From Dipetalonema caudispina (lineage: Eukaryota; Nematoda; Chromadorea; Rhabditida; Onchocercidae): a stretch of DNA of 30,174 nt. This document shows positions 22,852 through 30,174 of the stretch, in pieces. Location of the stretch: contig JABVXV010000528.1 of assembly GCA_013365325.1 (NCBI GenBank), positions 1 to 30,174 of the forward strand, read 5' to 3'. The notes below the pieces were generated by a model. That model was given only the letters and a program-made list of their open reading frames with translations, did not search any database and was not told where the DNA came from. The translations under genes were made by a program, and so were the position numbers. Positions within the stretch are counted from its first letter, which is position 1. Each line of letters opens with the position of its first letter.

Positions 22852-25800
22852 CTAATTTGACGATGCTGAACTGCTTCTACTGCGACCACGACGTTCACGT
22901 CGACGTTTTTCACGTTCTCTAAAATACAACAGTTAAATTCAATGTGTAGGGCATTTATTTGTTTATTGTAACAATTCCTGATCATTTCAAAAAAGCAATA
23001 AAAAAAAGTCCGATTTATTTAATACTTTTGCTGAACAATGTCAGGATTCACATAGGACAGCCAGATCAATAGCAGTGTGCTACTACATTTAGAAGGCTTT
23101 CTAATTTTAGCATACTCATATTTGTGTTTTTTACGAAGATTCTACGAAAACTCTGAACAAAAGCTTACCGTCTCCTGATTTCCAGTGATTCTTCAAATAA
23201 TCTTTCCTCACGTAACTGAAGACATAAAGGAATTTGCAAACAAAAAATTAAATTTTGACGAAAAATAAAACAAATTGTAAAATTTAAATTCAATAAGCCA
23301 AGAAAAAAAGTTCAGAATCCTTACTCTTCTTTCCTTTTCATGTTCCTCATGTTTTTGCCTTTCTTCTTCCTTCAGTTGTTCCGCTGTTTTACGTAAGACT
23401 CGTTGCATTTGCGTACGAAGTTTATGAGCAAGGGCAGCTTTCTGAAATTTCCGACGTTCATTTGGATGTGGAATATCTCCCTGAGCAAGGCATTAACGAA
23501 TGAGAAAGCTGTTTTATGTACACCTATCCTATATTCCTCAAAAGCAATTTCTTACTTGAGTGTAATAAATTTCAAAAAATTCCTTCCCCCCTCCCTTAAA
23601 AAAAAAAAAAAAAAAAACAAAATGGCTTACACGTTCAGTTTCATCTTCGGATGATCGATCATGATGATTACTGGTGTACTGTTGTCTGAAAGTTATAATA
23701 TCAATGTAACAGTTTTGTATCCTTTGTACCCCAAAAAAAAAATCGATGATTATTTCCAAACAACATTATTTATAATCGTTACATCTTTGAAAAAGAGATA
23801 TTTGAAGAAAAATAAATTAGCTCCTATGTAACAACTAAATACAGAATAAACAGATTCGACGCGAATATTACGTAATAAAAAATGAGGCTCAAACGATAAT
23901 TTACCATGACGCATAGTAGCTGAGACATAGCGAATGTATACCACTGGATAATGTGCAAGAGAAAACAAAGTAAATTTAAGGGAATCTACATAAAAATAAA
24001 AGAGATGGATATTTCGAAAAGAAAGAAATCAGAAATGCATTTACCGATGCATTTTTGCTGTTCGACGTATTCGACGACGCCGATTTTCTACTTCAATTCG
24101 TTCCTTTTCTGATTCGCTCATGCTTGAACGAATTTCTAGAGGTGAAGTATCGCCATTGCTCCGACTTGGTGAAAGAACTGAACCTGTGCCCTGGAACAAC
24201 TGATTTTTCTGTAAAAATAATATATTTAAAAAATGAAGTCAGTTTTAAAATCGAGTAACAAAATAAGTGAAGAGAGAATGCAATTCAAAGCGAATAATTA
24301 ACAATAAATGTCGAAAATCAATAGAAAGTGGAGAAAAACTACTGTGGTAAATGCGATGAGTGAACACACTCCGATACAAATAATGAATTCTCATCCAGAT
24401 TTGATGTTTCATGAAAAATTTATCTTGCAGGTAATCCGAAAACACACTAGGGCCTCATTTGGTTTACTAATGATCAGTACTATGAATTTAGTATGACACT
24501 CCTTAAAATTGACTTTCAAGGGCATTGCTACAATCATTTAGCACGTCTAACAAGAAACTAAATAACAAATTCTATGAAAAATACTCCGCGACTCAAGCTT
24601 TTCATTTATGCTAACCTTTCTCTCTTGTGGTGATGGCGGTGGTGGTGTTCGGTTAATATCACTTGATGACGAATATTTTCGTCGACGCTTCTGACGTTTC
24701 TTATCATTGAATCTTTTAGAACTGGAAAAGACAAGAGAAGCTGATTTTTTTAAATCTAAAATCAAGAGAACGAAAAAAGTAACGAATTAATGACAACTTT
24801 CATTTAAAAGTAATAAAAAGCACCTCTCATTCCCTTCACCAGCACGTCTTTTACGATTATAGTGACTATGTGAACGACTACAACCACTTTCACTGCTACC
24901 ACTGCTCTTCCTACGACTGAAACGATCATAATGAAATGATAAGCTTTAATTTTTGGAACGTAAAAGTCGTTTCCGACTTCATTTAGAAATTTAATCCACT
25001 TGGAACAGCCCAGAAGCTCTAATTTTCATTTGTGAAGTATAATTAATAAACAAAATCTAATGCAGTAATTTCGACAACGAAAACCTATATTTATATGAAT
25101 ACATTTTTCAATATAGCATATTACAAAGTTAAAAAAATTGAACGCTAAGAAAACTTTTTTAGTTATTAACCTTTGTTTCATCTTCATTTCTTCACGTCTC
25201 CTATCTCTGCTTCTTGAACGACCATGCTCCGATCGCCGATCATCTTCACGGCTATGGCTTCGTAATCTATCTCTACTTTTGCTACATCTTCGTCGTTTTC
25301 CATTACTTGAACTTCTCGATCGGTCGTGTCGCTCCCGACTTCTAGAACGGTGCAATCTCTCGTGACTTCTTGATCTTAAAGTACGTTCACGATTGGAAGG
25401 CAAAAATCGCTTCCGACCGGGAGATCTACTACGCACGCGAATTCTCGAGACACTCCCGAAATCTTCTGGACTCGATGAACGACGTGTTTTTAATTCACTG
25501 AAATATCCACAAATTATAGATATCTTAATGAAACAATTTGATTATATCTAAAGAAAGATGGAATTTCCAGTTGGTATAAATTGAAGAAACGAAAGCACTT
25601 ACAAAATACGCCTGAATTCTGCAGATGGCAAAGCTGGACCATGCATTTTCGCTCCACCATCGTCATCATCATCACGCTCTTCATCCTTATCCTCGGCACC
25701 ATCACCACCGAAGGTCGTTATAAATTCTGTCCTTCCTTCATCCTCCTCCGTCGACGAAGAAGATGACCTGCATAAATCTGCTAATCAGAATAAACTAATT

Positions 25801-28800
25801 CAGAAAACATTACTGTATGTTACCTTATCCTATACTTTGCATTCTAGACAAAAACCATTCTTCTAGTGTCTCAGTAATGGACCTTTGAACCCAATAGTTA
25901 TAATCAATGTTAAGGACAATCTATCTTCCTAAATGTAATGTTTGGATAGAACAGTACAGGGTAACCACCACGATTACAGCACTTTTTCAGAATATTCACG
26001 CACTAGTATTTCTCATTATGTAGTCGAGCAGCAATTACTATAACGAACTGACAATCTTGATGAACCTTGAAGAAAGAAAAAGAAATAATTTGAATTTATC
26101 ACCAATACCATGTTATGCAGAAAAAATATCAACAAGAAAACTAACGTTTCCAAATGTTCTTTCTGACTTTTGGTAACGAATGATAGCAAAGTAGTTGTGG
26201 CTTCTTCGTTCAAACAACCCTTACCAACAATCAGTGCGCGTTTCTTCTTCAAAACAGCTCTTTCAGCTTTCGCTTGTCGGCCCTGAAATTTCAGTCTCAT
26301 AATATTAAACTCGAGCTAACAATTCAAACAACAACCCCAAAATAACATCACATTAAGCCTTATTACACAAGGAACATTTTATCTCTTCAGTGGGGCAAAT
26401 TCATTCTTCTTATATACCAAATAAAAAATTCCGGGAAAGTAAGTGAGAATAATGATGTAAATTTTAGATGATTAAATCATAATATCGAGTACCACAGAAT
26501 GACTTAAGGAGAATCCAAAAAAGTGCTACTTTTTTGGACCCTATATTCACACAACAGCCATAGGGGTATGATATTATAAAAAGATAAGTTTGATGTGATT
26601 TGATAAAGCATAATAATGCCGTCTATTGGAAGAAAACTAAGAAAAAGTTGAAAACAAAGACGATGTCTTTTAAAACAATTTGTTCCTTCTTATTCTCCCA
26701 TTTGCTTGCTGTTAATTTTCGTATTTCATGTCAAAACTTCACTACTACTTAGCAGACAGAATGTTCTGATTGCTGGCAGCTGACAGTCTCTTCTGGGAAA
26801 CCCAAATGTATGCGATAACCATCACCACTATCGAGGTGAATGGACTGCATCGAATGACCGGTCAAATTCTATTTCAAAAGAAAAAACTATTCAATAAATT
26901 AATTACAGACAGCGAGTGCCAGTTTCGCTTTCTCAATTTCTTTCAGTTGATGCGTTTCATCCTGTTCACGACGATCCATTTTTAACAAACTCGAGAATGC
27001 ACCCGAACTTATACCATAGCGAATACCCAATTTATTTAAATTGCGTCGCTGCTCAGCATCTAATGTATCTACATCCAATTTCAAATCTGTAATGAAAACT
27101 TGTCGGAGTGATAGAATCATCGAACAATGTGAAGTTCAGTTTCTGTTATAAAGGCCCTCAACGAATTGCTTTAAAACTTTGATACATATATACCATACAT
27201 TTATTCAAATGAGTCTTAGCGTACTGTAACTAGTTTGGCATTATTTTGTCAAATGATAATCGATATTGGTGATGGTACTTGACAACAAAAATTTTTCGAA
27301 TAGAAAAAAACGATGTGAAATTTAAAAATCTGTTAAGAGAAACCCAGAAATACCTACCGAATTCATCAGAATCAACTATTTCATCTTCCTCATCAGAGTC
27401 ATCCGTTTCCGCGCTTTTACCTTGCACTGTTTGCGTATCACCATATGTAAATGCCACAGCAGCCTTTCTGTCTCGCCTGGAAATGACTTTAAAAGCTGCA
27501 AGCTTTAAATGAATGATTAATATGATGAAAGATCTTGTGACTCCACTGCTGGGACATGAATGCGTTTTTATCTCTATCTAATGTTCGAGATCCAGATTTT
27601 TATTAACAAAGTATCGACTGCAGTATTAATAAATGCCGGAGCTATTTCATCAAGAGCTTGTACAAAAGGCAAAAGCATAGCTAGATTTCTAAAAAATTTT
27701 AAAAAGTCTCGAATTTCCTTCAAAAGGTCATAAATTTTACAGTAATTTTTTCTTTTCCTGTTCAGAACGCGCAAGTGATGCTGAAGTGGATTCATCTGGC
27801 CAAAATTCTTTCGCAGCTATTTCTTTCAAAAAACTTTTCTCCGATACTGCAAAGTAAATTCCATGATTTTTTTTATTCAGCATTAAATGAAACTCTTCCT
27901 ACACAAATGTAATCTGTGCAACTCATAGCGATAACATATCGATAACGCATAATACAGTGAGATACACTGCAGAGAGTTTCAACAGATGCTGAAGTGTTAG
28001 CTGTAGAAATCGCGAACCGAATTACCGATCGCTTATTCAATGTAAGCAAAGAACCTCATAAAAGGTAAGTGGCTAATGCAGGTCGTGTCTCACGATTATC
28101 GAAAGATGCAATGCATTCAATCCGTGCGATTCGGACATTACAATAATTGATGCATACCTCTATCAAATTCGTTGAGTACAAGGATTCGATACCTCTCATA
28201 CTCGCACTGCAATTCTTCAACATCTACCACGGATCTGCAATCCATTATTTTTTTCTTGCGAACAGTCGACATTGGAAAGACTTTTGAAAAAAGAAACCCT
28301 AAAATCCCCAACTCCCCTTCACTCTTTCCCTTTTCATACATATACATAGTTGGATATAGCATACACGTCATAAATCAGATTTTTTGACACCGCGTTCAGT
28401 TGTACAAGACCTAATAAGACATCCCGACAAGGGTTTCTGCAAGAAAGATGAGAATTAGTTGGAAAAAAAAAAAAAAAAAAAAAACTACAAAAAACTAAAC
28501 AAATAATAGAGGAAGTTGACGAAGAAAGGGAAATAGTTTTTGCTTTATTTTTATGACCTATTAGAAGTTTCGAATAAAGCTTTTGAAAATTCACTCCAGT
28601 TATAAGCCAAAATAAGAACACAAAACCGAGTGAGATAATTTCACCCCTGCAACCTTTCTGAATCGTACACAGAACCTACCGTTTATCAATATCATCAGAC
28701 TTCGTTTCAGGAATATAGTCCATATGCGCCCGAACATCAAAGCGATCAATCATTACATTCGGATCACCTTGCCATCGCCTCCTGCAAATCCACAGATCAA

Positions 28801-29513
28801 CCCTGATAGTTTAAAATTTAGCATGAGGTAGTGTTTCCATTGGCCACCACCAAACTAAAAAAATCTAAAGTACCGCTGAAGAATTAAATATGAAGACTTT
28901 AGACATGAAAGCAATCCTATCTTCGCATAGTCAATACTACTTTGCTTACTCCATAGTTTCTCTTCCCTATTACTTTCTCATCCAGTTCACGCCTTCCATT
29001 TTCGTCAAGTGCGAAATTGCACGAATCCTATATTCATCCATCCCGGCTTTTTCCAGCACATTCATACTACTTTAAGAAAATAAAATCTGTTCATTGAAAA
29101 ATTATGATTCCAGTACTTATAACTATAACCACCTTATAGTTAAAAATGGCCTGTATTTATGGAACAATTACAATTTCTAAATCTCGACACAATGCCTTTA
29201 AACCACAAGCGAAAGCTAAACTACTGAGTGAGATGGCCGAAGAGATATGTCAAATTAAACATAATTTTGAGAAAATTTAACAAAAAAAAAAAAAAAAAAT
29301 AAAAAATAAAAGGACAAAAAAGGTGCAAATAAAAAAGATATATAACAGATTGAATCCATGGTGAGAAGTATACTTTATACAAAAGACGAGCAAATTACTA
29401 ATGTTAAACGCGCACAGGATGCTTGATGCTTCGGCAGCACGTGCTACTGCCGGATCCATATGTATTTGGCATTTGCGGCCATGAATTTGCATGAATTGCT
29501 CAGGATCTTTCCT
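22852..29513 (-). CDS. CLASRP: CLASRP/SFRS16 orthologue (CLK4-associating SR-rich protein), 5' partial
   Basis: Nuclear SR-related splicing regulator that binds CLK kinases. Exons seen (minus): 29416-29513, 28680-28781, 28158-28234, 27741-27846, 27358-27476, 26911-27086, 26146-26282, 25603-25767, 25171-25497, 24824-24916, 24616-24721, 24045-24208, 23631-23685, 23325-23480, 23169-23215, 22852-22918. They give 664 residues in one phase. In order: KDPEQFMQIHGRKCQIHMD and WQGDPNVMIDRFDVRAHMD (the SWAP N-terminal/DRY_EERY-type domain), ELQCEYERYR, FTYGDTQTVQG, an acidic stretch, TEFITTFGGDG, a long RS/RSR domain (exon 25171-25497), a second basic-Ser region, then a coiled-coil KLRTQMQRVLRKTAEQLKEE and a C-terminal ERRGRSRSSSASSN. 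Human CLASRP is 674 residues and begins about 32 residues earlier, so exon 1 must lie beyond the window. Confidence 0.95.
25171..25497 (-). other. RS-domain exon of CLASRP
   Basis: The largest exon of the gene, 109 residues, with many RS/SR and RE dipeptides (for example SRSPGRKR, RSRSHERLHRSRSRERHD, GRSRSRDRRREE). Such domains are phosphorylated by SRPK and CLK kinases and direct the protein to nuclear speckles. The plus-strand open frame opposite it is a shadow. Confidence 0.9.
28974..29069 (-). other. Candidate in-frame cassette exon of CLASRP
   Basis: Inside the intron between exons 29416-29513 and 28680-28781 lies a 96-nt segment with an AG acceptor (..ttcttaaag) and a GTAATA donor. Its phases fit both neighbours exactly, so inclusion adds 32 residues (SMNVLEKAGMDEYRIRAISH then LTKMEGVNWMRK) without breaking the frame. 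Its G+C content, near 45%, is far above that of the intron. Skipping it gives the join that best matches human CLASRP, so it would be alternative rather than constitutive. Confidence 0.45.
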
Positions 29514-29971
29514 CTGTAACATTCCCCATTTTACACAAATAGGAACAAATAAATTCTCCAGGTACAGTATGAATAGCAGGAGTACCCTACGACGGAATAA
29601 CAAAATATTTGATAATGATAACAATGATGCAGCAGTAATGATGAAAACCACTATGATTAGTGATAATATCGTAACAAATAGGAATAAGATAATAATAATG
29701 ATAGTAATAATAATAATAATAATTAATAATAATAATAATTAATAATAATAATAATTAATAATAATAATTAATAATAATAATAATTAATAATAATAATGAT
29801 TAATAATAATGATAATTAATAATGATAATAATTAATAATGATAATAATTAATAATAATAATAATTAATAATGATAATAATTAATAATAATAATAATTAAT
29901 AATAATAATATAATAATAATTAATAATAATAATAATTAATTAATTAATTAATAATAATAATTAATAATAAT

Positions 29972-30068
<97 letters not shown>

Positions 30069-30174
30069 TAATAACAATAATTAATGATAATAATAATAAT
30101 AAACCCGGTACCTAAATATCTGGTTGGAAATATTTGAAAATGATGCTTTTGTAAATTACAGTTGATAACGATCA
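29514..30174 (-). other. First intron of CLASRP (runs out of the window)
   Basis: No exon with the family's N-terminus is found between 29514 and the window end, so this stretch should be intron. It is dominated by the AAT repeat array. Confidence 0.6.
29680..30102. repeat. AAT microsatellite array with periodic phase breaks
   Basis: About 420 bp of AAT/TAA units. The array is broken at near-regular steps by an extra T or A, giving AATTAATAATAATAAT blocks of about 13 and 16 nt, with occasional ATG and AAC variants and one run of AATTAATTAATTAATT. After about 29985 it becomes purer AAT. Confidence 0.97.

Noticed and set aside
25138..25365. Leu/Arg/Ser-rich plus-strand frame
   Set aside because: Antisense shadow of the CLASRP RS-domain exon.
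29491..29742. Plus-strand frame ending in poly-Asn
   Set aside because: Runs from the antisense of a CLASRP exon into the AAT array.

Overview
The window looks like nuclear DNA of a parasitic nematode, most likely a spirurid or filarial worm. It is roughly 70% A+T. Genes are broken into small exons (about 37-330 nt) by A+T-rich GT-AG introns, several first exons sit right behind a 3' splice site with no visible upstream exon (as in spliced-leader trans-splicing), and both ends carry ATT/AAT microsatellites. No bacterial-type genes are evident. The open frames that look longest are mostly chance or low-complexity; the real genes were rebuilt here exon by exon, checking splice phase and family motifs.

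Layout: (1) 1-200, ATT microsatellite. (2) about 600-2430, A+T-rich DNA with a weakly supported minus-strand gene tail (exons at 1134-1180, 1069-1105, 626-775). (3) 2411-2526, a tRNA-like unit (minus) with B box and T-run hairpin, next to a 72-codon open segment. (4) 3062-4091, a minus-strand gene for ATP synthase subunit e. (5) 4100-6450, intergenic, with purine-rich low-complexity DNA. (6) 6454-11802, minus strand: eleven exons in one continuous phase encode a REEP/TB2-DP1 membrane protein followed by an AK1-type adenylate kinase. This could be a 430-residue fusion, or two proteins of about 197 and 199 residues made by alternative 3' ends and trans-splicing. (7) 12053-16130, minus strand: an SLC52 riboflavin transporter, eight exons, 432 residues, complete. 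(8) 16130-18450, intergenic, holding a diverged repeat whose partner lies in the transporter's first intron. (9) 18451-21815, plus strand: a NYN-domain endoribonuclease of the Regnase/RDE-8 type, eight exons, about 354 residues. (10) 21816-22850, convergent intergenic DNA. (11) 22852 to beyond 30174, minus strand: the CLASRP/SFRS16 splicing-regulator orthologue, sixteen exons seen, first exon outside the window; its first intron holds the AAT repeat array.

The genes cover mitochondrial energy conversion (ATP synthase e, adenylate kinase), ER shaping (REEP), vitamin B2 uptake, RNA decay or RNAi, and splicing control; apart from the close same-strand pair transporter -> REEP/AK (about 250 bp apart, possibly an operon) nothing shows that they act together. 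The most notable points are the in-phase REEP-adenylate kinase join, the missing AG 3' splice site in front of the conserved second exon of the NYN nuclease, and G+C-rich, exon-like segments hidden in CLASRP introns, one of which is a perfectly phased 96-nt cassette.
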